From Leifsonia aquatica (GTDB lineage Bacteria > Actinomycetota > Actinomycetes > Actinomycetales > Microbacteriaceae), in the NCBI RefSeq assembly GCF_014190775.1, contig NZ_JACHVP010000001.1, forward strand, positions 186,001-250,000: DNA of 64,000 nt. Direction: 5' to 3'. A program made the translations under genes and the position numbers. The notes under the pieces were generated by a model. That model ran no database searches and was not told where the DNA came from. It saw only the letters and a program-made list of their open reading frames with translations. Positions 1 through 7,728 of this stretch are shown piece after piece; the stretch's first letter is position 1; each line of letters starts with the position of its first letter.

Positions 1-504
1 GCCGTGCAGGACGCGGTCGACGAAGCGCTGTTCGACCCGCGCGCCGCCAACCTCGACCTCTACGGCGGGGTCGGCCTGCTCGCCGCCGCGCTCGGCGACA
101 AGTTCGGCTCCACGCTGCGAATCACCTCCGTGGAGAGCGACGAGGCGGCCACCGACGATGCAGCGGAGAACCTCGCGGACTGGGTCGGCGCCTCCGCGGT
201 GACGGCCCGCGTCGAGCATTTCGCCGCCGACCTCGCCGCGAACGCCAGCGCGACCGACCGCGGCCGCCTCCGCGCCGCGACCGTCGTGCTCGACCCGCCC
301 CGCTCGGGTGCTGGACGTGCCGTGGTCGAGTCCATCGCGTCGCTCCGCCCCGCCCAGATCGTCTATGTGGCCTGCGATCCCGTCGCGCTCGCCCGCGACC
401 TCGCGTTCTTCGCCGAGCGCGGTTATCCGCTGCGCTCGCTGCGCGCATTCGACCTGTTCCCGAACACCCACCACGTGGAAGCGGTCGCCACGCTGACGCC
501 CTGA
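1..504 (+). CDS. TrmA/RumA-type RNA (uracil-5-)-methyltransferase, C-terminal part
   Basis: The window opens inside this gene; 167 codons remain, read from base 1 to TGA at 502-504. The visible part is a SAM-binding methyltransferase domain: motif I LDLYGGVG (fragment residues ~18-25), the LDPPRSGAG loop (~97-105), the nucleophile segment YVACDP with Cys ~125, and a C-terminal HHVEAV holding the family's general-base Glu. This set is typical of enzymes that make 5-methyluridine in tRNA or rRNA. The TRAM and iron-sulfur regions that would help separate tRNA from rRNA specificity lie outside the window, so the target RNA cannot be assigned. A leaderless-type promoter for the next gene follows directly. 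Confidence 0.9.
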   Translation, partial: AVQDAVDEALFDPRAANLDLYGGVGLLAAALGDKFGSTLRITSVESDEAATDDAAENLADWVGASAVTARVEHFAADLAANASATDRGRLRAATVVLDPPRSGAGRAVVESIASLRPAQIVYVACDPVALARDLAFFAERGYPLRSLRAFDLFPNTHHVEAVATLTP

Positions 505-529
505 CGGGGGACACCGGCCTCCGCACCAC

Positions 530-535
530 TACGAT
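530..535 (+). promoter_or_regulatory. -10 box of a leaderless promoter for the response regulator
   Basis: TACGAT is followed by 7 nt and then ATG at 543. This spacing puts the expected transcription start on the start codon. It favours ATG 543 over the upstream in-frame ATG at 534, which lies inside the box. No Shine-Dalgarno sequence is visible. Confidence 0.5.
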
Positions 536-542
536 GAACCAC

Positions 543-1202
543 ATGGTGCGGGTTTCTATCGTCGACGATCACGAATCGGTGCGTCTGGGGCTGAAAGCGG
601 CCTGCCAGGACGCCGGCTACGAGGTCGTCATCACCGCCGCGACGGTCGACGAATTCGTCGCCGAGCTGGGCGGCCAGGAGTGCGACGTCGTCGTCCTCGA
701 TCTCTCGCTGGGCGACGGGTCGAAGGTGACCGACAACGTCAAGCGCGCGCAGGCGACCGGGGCGGCCGTGCTGGTGCACAGCATCGCCGACCGGGTGGCG
801 AGTGTGCGCGAGGCGCTCGCCGCGGGCGCGGCCGGCGTCATCCCGAAGTCGTCGCCGACGACCACCGTGATGAACGCGATCGCCACCGTCGCGCGCGGCG
901 ACGTGCTCAACAATTTGGAGTGGGCGACCGCGATCGACGCCGACAGCGACTTCGCGAAGGCCCAGCTCGGCCGGCGCGAGCGCGACGTCCTGCACCTCTA
1001 CGCATCGGGCCTGCCGCTGAAGGCGGTCGCGGCCCAGCTCGGGATCGCGAACTCGACCGCTCGCGAATACCTCGATCGCATCCGGGTCAAGTACGTGGAG
1101 GTCGGCCGCCCGGCCCCCACGAAGGTCGATCTGCTCCGGCGCGCGGTGGAAGACGGCATCCTGCCGGGTCTCGATCCCGACACGGGCAATGAGCGCGTCT
1201 GA
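543..1202 (+). CDS. NarL/LuxR-family response regulator
   Basis: A 219-residue two-domain regulator. The N-terminal receiver has the acidic pair in VDDHES (Asp 8-9), the phospho-acceptor Asp ~53 in VVLDLSLGDG and the conserved Lys ~102 in VIPKSS. The C-terminal LuxR-type helix-turn-helix (~140-200) contains RRERDVLHLYASG and the recognition-helix region STAREYLDRIR. It should bind DNA when phosphorylated by the histidine kinase encoded next, whose start codon lies 14 nt inside this gene, so the two are probably translationally coupled. The HTH is somewhat atypical (AREYLDRIRVKY where AKTHVSRIL-like residues are usual). Start chosen from the TACGAT box; ATG 534 is the alternative. Target genes are unknown. 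Confidence 0.9.
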   Translation: MVRVSIVDDHESVRLGLKAACQDAGYEVVITAATVDEFVAELGGQECDVVVLDLSLGDGSKVTDNVKRAQATGAAVLVHSIADRVASVREALAAGAAGVIPKSSPTTTVMNAIATVARGDVLNNLEWATAIDADSDFAKAQLGRRERDVLHLYASGLPLKAVAAQLGIANSTAREYLDRIRVKYVEVGRPAPTKVDLLRRAVEDGILPGLDPDTGNERV

Positions 1203-2451
1203 CCTGGTGCGTCCCGGGACCGTTCCGGGAGCTCCGCGCGAGACGTCGAAGCCTCGCAACCCGCTGAGCCGGGCGCGCATCGAGCGCATCGCGGACCGCA
1301 CGGTCGCCGCCTTCGGTGTCGTCTTCGGCCTGCAGACCATCCCCACCGCCATCGCACAGCAGCACGTGCTCGTGCAGCCGTGGGGCCTCGTGATGACCGC
1401 CGTCATCTTCGGCGGGATCGTCGTGACGGTCCTGCTGGCGATCCTGCAGCGCTGGGTGAAGGGCGCGATGGCCGTCCTCGCCGTGCTGTACCTGGTCGCG
1501 ATCGTCACGTGGCCGTTCGTCGTCTCGGACCCCGCGGCCTTCACGGCGGACAAACCCTGGATCTGGTTCCTCTGCAACGTCTTCACGGCGTTCGCCGCGG
1601 TCGCATACCCCCTCTGGCTCGCCGTGGTCTACACGCTCATCGCGCCGATCGCCTACGGCGTGATCCGCGCGCTCCCGGCGGGCGGCGGCGTGGGCGCGGA
1701 GCTGGCGGGTCTCGACGCCGTGTACGCGATCATCCTCGGCGGTGCGATCCTGGCCATCATCGCGATGATGCGCCAGGCGTCGTCGGGCGTCGACGTCGCG
1801 CAGAGCCAGGCGCTCGCGCGGTACGCCACCGCGGTGCGCCAGCACGCCACCGAGGTCGAGCGGGTGCAGGTCGATGCGATCGTGCACGACAGCGTCCTGA
1901 CGACCCTGCTCTCCGCGGCCAGCGCTCGCAGTCCGGAGCAGAAGGAGCTGGCGGCGACGATGGCCGCCGATGCGATCGGACACCTCCATGCGGCCGAGGC
2001 ATCGACGCCGGAGGACCAGTCGCTGGTCGGACTCGACCGGCTGACCGAGCGTCTCGTGACGGCGGCGAACGCGTTCTCGTCCCCCTTCGCCATCGAGGTC
2101 CAGGATGTGGAGGTGCACAGCCTGCCGGTCAACGTCGCGGAGGCCGTGTACTCGGCGAGCGTCCAGGCGATGGTGAACAGCATGCAGCACGCCGGCGGAC
2201 CCGAGGTGGCGCGTAGCATCAGCATCCGCGGCGGCAGCCCGGCGGCGACGGTGCACATCGTCGTACGCGACGAGGGCCGTGGGTTCTCGGCCGATGAGGT
2301 GCCGGCGGAACGCCTGGGGCTGCGCGTAAGCATCCGCGACCGTCTCGCGAAGGTCGGAGGCCGTGCCCGCATCGAGTCCGAGCCCGGGAACGGGACGACC
2401 GTCGTGATCCTCTGGCCGTCGTCCGACCGGGAGCAGGAGGTGGTCGAGTGA
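1189..2451 (+). CDS. Sensor histidine kinase (DesK/NarL-partner type)
   Basis: A 420-residue membrane kinase. Hydrophobic segments span ~37-57, 67-87, 92-112, 126-156 and 177-194, followed by a cytoplasmic dimerisation helix with the probable phospho-acceptor His 233 in AIVHDSVL. A GHKL ATPase domain follows: N-box around Asn 330 (QAMVNSMQHA), G1 box DEGRGF (361-366) and a late Gly-rich segment ESEPGNGTT (397-404). It phosphorylates the response regulator encoded just upstream (14-nt overlap). The downstream gene overlaps its stop by 4 nt (GTGA), so all three form one operon. The stimulus is unknown; the sensor part is almost entirely membrane-embedded with no large external domain. Confidence 0.88.
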   Translation: MSASDLVRPGTVPGAPRETSKPRNPLSRARIERIADRTVAAFGVVFGLQTIPTAIAQQHVLVQPWGLVMTAVIFGGIVVTVLLAILQRWVKGAMAVLAVLYLVAIVTWPFVVSDPAAFTADKPWIWFLCNVFTAFAAVAYPLWLAVVYTLIAPIAYGVIRALPAGGGVGAELAGLDAVYAIILGGAILAIIAMMRQASSGVDVAQSQALARYATAVRQHATEVERVQVDAIVHDSVLTTLLSAASARSPEQKELAATMAADAIGHLHAAEASTPEDQSLVGLDRLTERLVTAANAFSSPFAIEVQDVEVHSLPVNVAEAVYSASVQAMVNSMQHAGGPEVARSISIRGGSPAATVHIVVRDEGRGFSADEVPAERLGLRVSIRDRLAKVGGRARIESEPGNGTTVVILWPSSDREQEVVE

Positions 2452-3470
2452 TCACCCTCAACCGCGTCCTCTTCCTCGGTCTCGGTGCCCTCTTCTCGGC
2501 GTACCACCTCTTCCTCGCACTCTCCTCCCTCTCCATCCCGGCGAACCCCGGTCCGCCGATCGTGGCGATGACCCTGTACGCGGTCGCGACGGTGATGAGC
2601 CTGTGGCCGACGAGCCCGACGAAGATGCCGCTGTGGCTGGCAGCCTTCGACCTCGCGGTCTGCGTGGTCATCCCGATCCTGGTCACGAGTCAGCTGGATC
2701 CCGCCAAGGACAACGGCTACGGCACGTGGTACGTCGCCGCCGTCGGGACGCTGATGACCATCTGCGCCGTCCGGAGGCAGTCGCTCTTCGCCTGGCTCGG
2801 GGTGGGGTTCCTCGCCGTGCAGACGGTGTTCTGGGCCGGGCCGGGAGCCCTGGCGGGGATCGGCGTGATCGGGTCGGTCGTGTGGGTCGGCGTCGCCGTG
2901 GTGATCGCCGGGTCGCTGGCCAAGGCCGGACGCGACTCCCTGCAGTTCGCGCGGGCCGAGCGGGAGGCCACCGAGTGGCAGGCCGCGCAGGAGGCGCACG
3001 TCATGGAACGGCAGCTCCGGCTCCGCCAGACCTACCGGGTCGCAGCGCCCATGCTCGCCGAGATCGTGCGGCGCGGCGGCGACCTCACCGAGGCGGAGCG
3101 ACGCGAGTGCCGGTATCTGGAGGGCGCGATCCGCGACGAGATCCGCGGCCGGCGCCTTCTCAACGACGATGTGCGGCGGGAGGTCATGGACGCGCGCCGC
3201 CGCGGCGTCGTGGTCAGCCTCCTGGACGAGGGCGGGATCGACGATCTCGACCAGCGTGGTCTGGAGGCCGTGCTGCGCCGCCTCGCCGAGGCGATCCGCG
3301 GGACGACGACGGACAAGCTGATCGTGCGCACCGTGCCCCGTTCGTCGCAGACTGCCGTGACGGTGGTCGGACTGCGGATGTCGGACGACGGCGCCGCGAA
3401 CGCGCTCGGCGCAGACTCGGACGACGACGAAGTCGATCTGTGGCTGGAGATCCCGCGCCCCGTTGCCTGA
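2448..3470 (+). CDS. Polytopic membrane protein resembling a degenerate histidine kinase
   Basis: A 340-residue protein starting at GTG within the preceding stop (GTGA), so it is very probably co-translated with the kinase. The first ~160 residues hold five to six membrane segments, as in a DesK-type sensor. A charged helical region (~165-245) and a C-terminal alpha/beta segment follow, ending VDLWLEIPRP (~329-338). The end is laid out like the last strands of a GHKL ATPase, but no phospho-acceptor His, N-box or DxGxG is visible. I therefore read it as a catalytically dead kinase relative or accessory sensor. That is inference from layout; no family name is claimed. A hairpin terminator follows 43 nt after the stop. 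Confidence 0.7.
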   Translation: MITLNRVLFLGLGALFSAYHLFLALSSLSIPANPGPPIVAMTLYAVATVMSLWPTSPTKMPLWLAAFDLAVCVVIPILVTSQLDPAKDNGYGTWYVAAVGTLMTICAVRRQSLFAWLGVGFLAVQTVFWAGPGALAGIGVIGSVVWVGVAVVIAGSLAKAGRDSLQFARAEREATEWQAAQEAHVMERQLRLRQTYRVAAPMLAEIVRRGGDLTEAERRECRYLEGAIRDEIRGRRLLNDDVRREVMDARRRGVVVSLLDEGGIDDLDQRGLEAVLRRLAEAIRGTTTDKLIVRTVPRSSQTAVTVVGLRMSDDGAANALGADSDDDEVDLWLEIPRPVA

Positions 3471-3513
3471 GCGCCCCTTCCAGATCTTCGAGGCGTCCGC
3501 CGGTTAAAAGGAG

Positions 3514-3546
3514 AAAGGGGCCGACACCCGAATTGTCGGCCCCTTT
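3514..3546 (+). terminator. Hairpin terminator after the two-component operon
   Basis: A perfect 13-bp stem (3514-3526 with 3534-3546) closes a 7-nt loop CCCGAAT. The stem begins AAAGGGG and ends CCCCTTT, so it has an A-tract and T-tract on either side and could stop transcription from both directions. It lies between convergent genes. Confidence 0.8.
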
Positions 3547-3555
3547 TCAAACCCC

Positions 3556-3590
3556 GAGTCAGGGCGACAACCCGAATATCGCCCTGACTC
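3556..3590 (+). repeat. Second inverted repeat, possible tandem terminator
   Basis: A perfect 12-bp stem (3556-3567 with 3579-3590) with an 11-nt loop containing CCCGAAT, the same heptamer as in the loop of the hairpin 9 bp upstream. There is no T-run, so it may be a back-up terminator, a protein site or a diverged copy of the first hairpin. Confidence 0.6.
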
Positions 3591-3838
3591 GCCCCCAAAG
3601 CACTCGCCTGCTTACCCTAGTCGACGAGTGATTCGGCGGTGTGACTCACGAGGAGAGACACCTAGCAATAACTATATTGACGCCAATCCCAGGGATTACA
3701 TAGTCGTCATTTTGGAGGACACCGGGGGACACCCTGTGTCCTCCTTCCCGGACGGAAGCCGAGATCCAGGCTGTCCCGCATGTGGGGGACGCCGGCATCG
3801 GGGTACAAAGCGGGGGACGTTGTCACCGAGCGCGTGGC
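3591..3838. other. Gene-free stretch with an AT-rich island and hairpin
   Basis: Together with the two hairpins this is the only gene-free gap above 300 bp (3471-3838). Bases ~3655-3713 are clearly AT-richer than the neighbourhood. They contain TTGACG (3677-3682) and, 16 nt on, CATAGT (3699-3704), a plausible plus-strand promoter. Just after it a 9-bp inverted repeat (3714-3722 with 3736-3744, 13-nt loop) would sit at the 5' end of any transcript. GGGGGAC occurs at 3724, 3784 and 3812. No open frame here looks like a protein. A transcript would run antisense into accE. Confidence 0.4.
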
Positions 3839-4066
3839 TCAGCCTGAGAACGACCGCCAGGCGCCGGGACCCGGGTCGAGTGGCGAGCGCAACCGGCGCT
3901 GGCTGCGCGCCCAGGCGTCCGGTCCGGCCGTCGGGCGTGCATCGCTCGCGGCCGCGGCCTGCTCGGCGGCGGCCGCCGTCAGTACGGCGGTGACCGCCGC
4001 GACCTCCTCCGGCGTCACGCCGCGCGTGACGAACCGGATCTGCGACGGGTCGAGCTCGCCGGTCAC
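3839..4066 (-). CDS. accE: Acyl-CoA carboxylase epsilon subunit
   Basis: A 75-residue protein starting at GTG 4066, which overlaps the accD stop by 4 nt (GTGA). It begins with a short beta-strand/helix segment ([20 protein letters not shown], ~10-29), followed by an Ala-rich stretch, and ends with the W[11 protein letters not shown]...AWRSFSG tail common in actinobacterial epsilon subunits. AccE5-type proteins bind the beta subunit and stimulate acyl-CoA carboxylase complexes that make malonyl- or methylmalonyl-CoA for lipid synthesis. The position directly after accD and the small size support the call; the sequence is otherwise poorly conserved in this family. Confidence 0.85.
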   Translation of the reverse strand: MTGELDPSQIRFVTRGVTPEEVAAVTAVLTAAAAEQAAAASDARPTAGPDAWARSQRRLRSPLDPGPGAWRSFSG

Positions 4067-5667
4067 AGCGGGATGTTCCCGTGCTTCTTGGGCGGCATCG
4101 TCGCGCGCTTGGTGCGCAGCGCCCGCAAGGCCTTGATGACCGAGACGCGGGTGGCCGACGGCTCGATCACGCCGTCGAGCTCACCGCGCTCCGCCGCGAG
4201 GAACGGGCTGGCCACGTTGTACGTGTACTCGTTGGCGAGCTTGGTGCGCACGGCGGCGACGTCCTCGCCGGCCTCCTCGGCCCGCTTGATCTCGCCGCGG
4301 TACAGGATGTTGACCGCGCCCTGGCCGCCCATGACCGCGATCTCGGCGGTCGGCCAGGCCAGGTTGATGTCGGCGCCGAGCTGCTTGGAGCCCATGACGA
4401 TGTAGGCGCCGCCGTAGGCCTTGCGGGTGATGATCGTGACGAGGGGGACGGTGGCCTCGGCGTACGCGTAGAGCAGCTTGGCTCCGCGACGGATGACGCC
4501 CGTCCACTCCTGGTCGGTGCCGGGCAGGTACCCGGGCACGTCGACCAGCGTCAGGATCGGGATGCCGAACGCGTCGCAGAAGCGCACGAACCGCGACGCC
4601 TTCTCGCCGGCGTCGATGTTGAGGGTGCCGGCCATGGCGCTCGGCTGGTTGGCCACGATGCCGACGGAGCGTCCCTCGACCCGCGCGAAGCCGATCACGA
4701 TGTTCGGGGCGAAGAGCGGCTGCACCTCGAGGAACTCGCCGTCGTCGACGATGCCCTCGATGATCGTCTTGACGTCGTACGGCTGGTTGGGGGAGTCCGG
4801 GATGACGGTGTTGAGGCGCAGGTCCGCGTCCGTCGTCTCGAGCTCGGGCTCCGACTCGTACTGCGGGAGCTCGGCGAGGTTGTTCTGGGGGAGGTAGCTG
4901 AGCAGGTTGCGCGCGTAGTCGAGCGCGTCCTCCTCGTCGCTCGCGAGGTAGTGGGAGACACCGGAGATCTTGTTGTGGGTGAGCGCGCCGCCGAGCTCCT
5001 CGAACCCGACGTCCTCGCCGGTGACGGTCTTGATCACGTCCGGGCCGGTGACGAACATGTGGCTCGACTTGTCGACCATGATGACGAAGTCGGTGAGGGC
5101 GGGGGAGTACACCGCGCCGCCGGCCGCCGGGCCCATGACGATCGAGATCTGCGGGATGACACCGGAGGCGGCCGTGTTGCGGCGGAAGATCTCGCCGTAC
5201 TTGCCGAGCGCGACCACACCCTCCTGGATGCGCGCGCCACCCGAGTCGAGGATGCCGATCATCGGCACGCCGGTCTTGAGGGCGTGGTCCATCACCTTGA
5301 TGATCTTCTCGCCGGCCACCTCGCCGAGCGATCCGCCGAAGATCGTGAAGTCCTGGCTGAAGACCGCGACGTTGCGGCCGTGGATGGTGCCGACGCCCGT
5401 GACGACCGCGTCGCCGTACGGCCGCTTGGCCTCCATCCCGAAGGCGTGGGTGCGGTGGCGCACGAACTCGTCGAACTCGACGAACGAGCCCTGGTCGAGC
5501 AGCAGGTCGATGCGCTCGCGAGCGGTGAGCTTGCCCTTGGCGTGCTGCTTCTCGATCGCGGCCTGCCCGCTGGCGGTGACGGCCTCGTGGAACCGCTCCT
5601 TGAGGTCCGCGAGCTTGCCTGCGGTGGTGGAGAGATCGGCGGTCTGGCGTGCTTCGGTGTCGGTCAC
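4063..5667 (-). CDS. accD: Acyl-CoA (propionyl/acetyl-CoA) carboxylase beta subunit, carboxyltransferase
   Basis: A 534-residue biotin-dependent carboxyltransferase (PccB/AccD5 type) that moves CO2 from carboxybiotin to acyl-CoA. Two crotonase-fold halves are visible: the N-half has GGARIQEG and [14 protein letters not shown], and the C-half has [22 protein letters not shown] and [11 protein letters not shown]. The C-terminus [10 protein letters not shown] is a family hallmark. Length is normal. The biotinylated alpha subunit is not in the window. Start GTG 5667 is preferred because TAGAGT lies 7 nt upstream (leaderless pattern); the in-frame GTG at 5676 is the alternative. The birA gene, whose product biotinylates the alpha subunit, is divergent; both share a 12-nt element upstream. 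accE follows with overlap. Confidence 0.95.
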   Translation of the reverse strand: MTDTEARQTADLSTTAGKLADLKERFHEAVTASGQAAIEKQHAKGKLTARERIDLLLDQGSFVEFDEFVRHRTHAFGMEAKRPYGDAVVTGVGTIHGRNVAVFSQDFTIFGGSLGEVAGEKIIKVMDHALKTGVPMIGILDSGGARIQEGVVALGKYGEIFRRNTAASGVIPQISIVMGPAAGGAVYSPALTDFVIMVDKSSHMFVTGPDVIKTVTGEDVGFEELGGALTHNKISGVSHYLASDEEDALDYARNLLSYLPQNNLAELPQYESEPELETTDADLRLNTVIPDSPNQPYDVKTIIEGIVDDGEFLEVQPLFAPNIVIGFARVEGRSVGIVANQPSAMAGTLNIDAGEKASRFVRFCDAFGIPILTLVDVPGYLPGTDQEWTGVIRRGAKLLYAYAEATVPLVTIITRKAYGGAYIVMGSKQLGADINLAWPTAEIAVMGGQGAVNILYRGEIKRAEEAGEDVAAVRTKLANEYTYNVASPFLAAERGELDGVIEPSATRVSVIKALRALRTKRATMPPKKHGNIPL

Positions 5668-5674
5668 GCCGTTC

Positions 5675-5680
5675 ACTCTA
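5675..5680 (-). promoter_or_regulatory. -10 box for accD (leaderless type)
   Basis: On the minus strand TAGAGT precedes GTG 5667 by 7 nt. It lies next to one arm of the accD/birA inverted repeat, so a protein bound there would block this promoter. Confidence 0.45.
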
Positions 5681-5681
5681 C

Positions 5682-5743
5682 CTGCCAGTGCAGAGGCCGT
5701 GCCGTTGACGGGATCCTACAAAATCGGGGCCCTGCACTGGCAG
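5682..5743. promoter_or_regulatory. accD/birA divergent control region with 12-bp inverted arms
   Basis: CTGCCAGTGCAG (5682-5693) and CTGCACTGGCAG (5732-5743) are exact reverse complements whose centres are 50 bp apart. Read along each gene, the same 12-mer CTGCACTGGCAG stands just upstream of accD and of birA. Each arm is itself a near-palindrome (CTGC-N4-GCAG), as expected for a repressor half-site pair. The birA arm runs into CAGACT, 6 nt before its ATG. This BirA lacks a DNA-binding domain, so another regulator would be needed. Confidence 0.5.
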
Positions 5744-5752
5744 ACTGGGCCA

Positions 5753-6532
5753 ATGCAGCAGAGCGATCACGTGGACTTCCGCCGGAGCCGAGCCGTCGTC
5801 CCCGGGCTGGAGGTGCTGCCGGAGGCCGGGTCGACGAACGACGTCCTGAGCGCGCGCGCCGCAGGGCTGCCCGACCTGTCGGTCATCGTGACGACGAACC
5901 AGACCGGAGGGCGGGGGCGGCTCGGCCGGGTGTGGGTGTCGCCGCCGGGGCGCACCTTGGCGATCTCGGTGCTGCTGAAGCCGGAGGGTCTCGCCCCGGA
6001 CGCGTTCGGCTGGTTCCCGCTGCTGGCGGGTCTCGCGATGAGCCGTGCGATCGCTCCGTTCGTGCCGGGGACCGTATCGGTCAAGTGGCCCAACGACGTC
6101 CTCATCGACGGCGCGAAGGTGAGCGGGACGCTCTCCGAGCTGCTGCCCGATCTCTCGGGCCTGGTGATCGGCGTCGGTGTGAACCTCTACCAGGAGCCGG
6201 ACGAGCTGCCGACCGCGACCTCCACCTCCCTCGTCGTCGCCGGGGCGGAGGCGCCCGATGCGGATGCCGTGCTCGCGTCGTATCTCGCCCACCTGATCAC
6301 GCTCTATCGCGAGTACCTGACGGCCGGAGGCGATCCGGTGCGCAGCGCGCTGCGCGACGAGGTCGTCGAAGCCTGCCACACCATCGGTCGCGCCGTCCGC
6401 GTCGAACTGCCCGGCGGCGACGATCTGCTCGGCACGGCGGTGGGGATCGACGTCGACGGACGACTGATCGTGGAGTCGGATACGGGGCGCACGGCTGTCG
6501 CAGCGGGCGACGTGACGCACCTGCGGTATTAA
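5753..6532 (+). CDS. birA: Biotin-[acetyl-CoA-carboxylase] ligase, monofunctional
   Basis: A 259-residue enzyme that activates biotin with ATP and attaches it to the carrier lysine of acyl-CoA carboxylases. The nucleotide/biotin loop GGRGRLGRVWVSP (~47-59) and the central KWPNDVLIDGAKVSG (~109-123) are clear; the usual KVGG/KVCG here reads KVSG. A C-terminal SH3-like part follows (~210-255). No N-terminal winged helix is present, so it should not act as the biotin repressor. ATG 5753 is the only sensible start; upstream frame is antisense to accD. It is divergent from accD and its stop overlaps the start of the PH-domain gene. Confidence 0.93.
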   Translation: MQQSDHVDFRRSRAVVPGLEVLPEAGSTNDVLSARAAGLPDLSVIVTTNQTGGRGRLGRVWVSPPGRTLAISVLLKPEGLAPDAFGWFPLLAGLAMSRAIAPFVPGTVSVKWPNDVLIDGAKVSGTLSELLPDLSGLVIGVGVNLYQEPDELPTATSTSLVVAGAEAPDADAVLASYLAHLITLYREYLTAGGDPVRSALRDEVVEACHTIGRAVRVELPGGDDLLGTAVGIDVDGRLIVESDTGRTAVAAGDVTHLRY

Positions 6533-7089
6533 TGGGAAGCATGAGCAACACGACGGACGGGGTGCCCGGCCAGCCCCCGGAGCGGGTCGTGGCGCGTCTG
6601 CGCCGGAACGCGCGTGTGCTGTTCTGGCCGAGCCTCGCCCTGATCGCCGCCAGCGGCGCGGTCGGCTTCTTCGCCGGCCGGCTCGACGAGGTGTGGGAGA
6701 TCGTGCTGCTGTGGTCGTCGGCGGCCGCCGTCCTGCTCCTCCTCTTCCTCCTGCCCCTGGCCGCCTGGCTCAGCCGCCGCTACACGATCACAACGCGGCG
6801 GATCGTCATCCGGCACGGCTTCTTCGTGCGCGTCCGGCAGGAACTGCTCCACAGCCGCGGCTACGACGTGAGCGTCAAGCGCAACTGGCTGCAGAGCGCC
6901 TTCCGGTCCGGAGACGTGCGGATCAACGCGGGGCTCGATCACCCGGTCGTCCTCAAGGACGTGCCGAAGGCCGATCAGGTGCAGCGCGCACTGAGCGAGC
7001 TGATGGAGCACGCGCAGAACGTCGTCGCGCTCCGGCGGCAGCAGTCCGAGTCAGTCTCCGACGAGACGACCGTCTGGGGATCCCGCTAG
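6532..7089 (+). CDS. PH-domain (bPH2-type) membrane protein
   Basis: A 185-residue protein whose ATG overlaps the birA stop (TAATG); ATG 6541 is the alternative start. Two membrane helices (~26-45 and ~55-77) precede a bacterial PH-like domain with YTITTRRIVIRHGFF (~84-98), the conserved core of this family, and VKRNWLQSAF. The C-terminus is charged and probably cytosolic. A PH-domain membrane protein next to birA recurs in actinobacteria. The role is unknown; related proteins are thought to act in membrane or envelope stress. Its last 39 nt overlap the convergent gtrA-like gene. Confidence 0.8.
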   Translation: MGSMSNTTDGVPGQPPERVVARLRRNARVLFWPSLALIAASGAVGFFAGRLDEVWEIVLLWSSAAAVLLLLFLLPLAAWLSRRYTITTRRIVIRHGFFVRVRQELLHSRGYDVSVKRNWLQSAFRSGDVRINAGLDHPVVLKDVPKADQVQRALSELMEHAQNVVALRRQQSESVSDETTVWGSR

Positions 7090-7611
7090 CGTCGAGCCGG
7101 TGAGGACCGCCGGTTCGGAGGTCTGGGCGGCGGGAACGGCGCGGCGCCTGGTGCGGCGCTCGGCGCGGTCGGGGGAGAACACCCACCAGCGGTAGAAGCC
7201 GAAGCGGAACACCATCCCGAGCGCGAGGCCCACGACGTTGTTCGCGATGTTGTCGGCCAGCAGCGAGGTGAAGCCCAGCACGTAGTGCGACACCCAGACG
7301 CACAGCAGCGGGATGGCCATCCCGGCGAGGCTGACGATGAAGAACTCGGCGCCCTCGCGTGCCGTGTTCTCCTGCCGGTTCTGCGAGAAGGCCCAGTAGC
7401 GGTTGCCGACCCAGTTCGTGCCGATGGCCACGAGGGTGGCGATCGCAGTGGCGATCAGCGTCTTGTGCGGCACGCCCGCGAGGACGGTCAGCATGAGCCC
7501 GTTGAACACGGCGAGGTTGACGACGAAGCCCACCGCCCCCACCGCGCCGAACTTGATCAGCTGGGGGAGGAGCCGCGCCTTGTGCGCCGCAGGGGGATTC
7601 TCGTTCGTCAT
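7051..7611 (-). CDS. GtrA family membrane protein
   Basis: A 186-residue protein with four hydrophobic helices (~19-40, 49-70, 89-110, 118-140). The opening LIKFGAVGAVGFVVNLAVF and the NWVGNRYWAF and FRFGFYRWWVF motifs are characteristic of GtrA. GtrA proteins are thought to flip polyprenyl-linked sugars across the membrane for glycosylation of surface polymers. A ~45-residue disordered tail rich in Arg, Ala and Ser follows. There is no GtrB-like gene beside it, but several lie in the glycan region. The start ATG 7611 follows GCCGGAGC, a weak ribosome site. The gene is divergent from purK (117-bp gap) and overlaps the PH gene tail to tail. Confidence 0.88.
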   Translation of the reverse strand: MTNENPPAAHKARLLPQLIKFGAVGAVGFVVNLAVFNGLMLTVLAGVPHKTLIATAIATLVAIGTNWVGNRYWAFSQNRQENTAREGAEFFIVSLAGMAIPLLCVWVSHYVLGFTSLLADNIANNVVGLALGMVFRFGFYRWWVFSPDRAERRTRRRAVPAAQTSEPAVLTGSTLAGSPDGRLVGD

Positions 7612-7728
7612 GCTCCGGCCGTCGTCATGCGGGAAGATGGGTAGTGCGCTCGCCACACTACGCGAGCCCGGTAGCCCGATGCTGAGAGTTGCCACGGGGT
7701 GCATGAAGAGTCGAGGAGAGAGCGTTCG

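Noticed and set aside
3628-3993. Small plus-strand open frame in the largest gap
   Set aside because: First third is AT-rich spacer and the rest is antisense to accE; composition is not protein-like.
4081-6531. Long plus-strand open frame opposite accD
   Set aside because: Antisense shadow of accD; composition is Arg/Asp/Gly/Val-rich without family motifs. Only its end (6532-7089), the PH-domain gene, is real.
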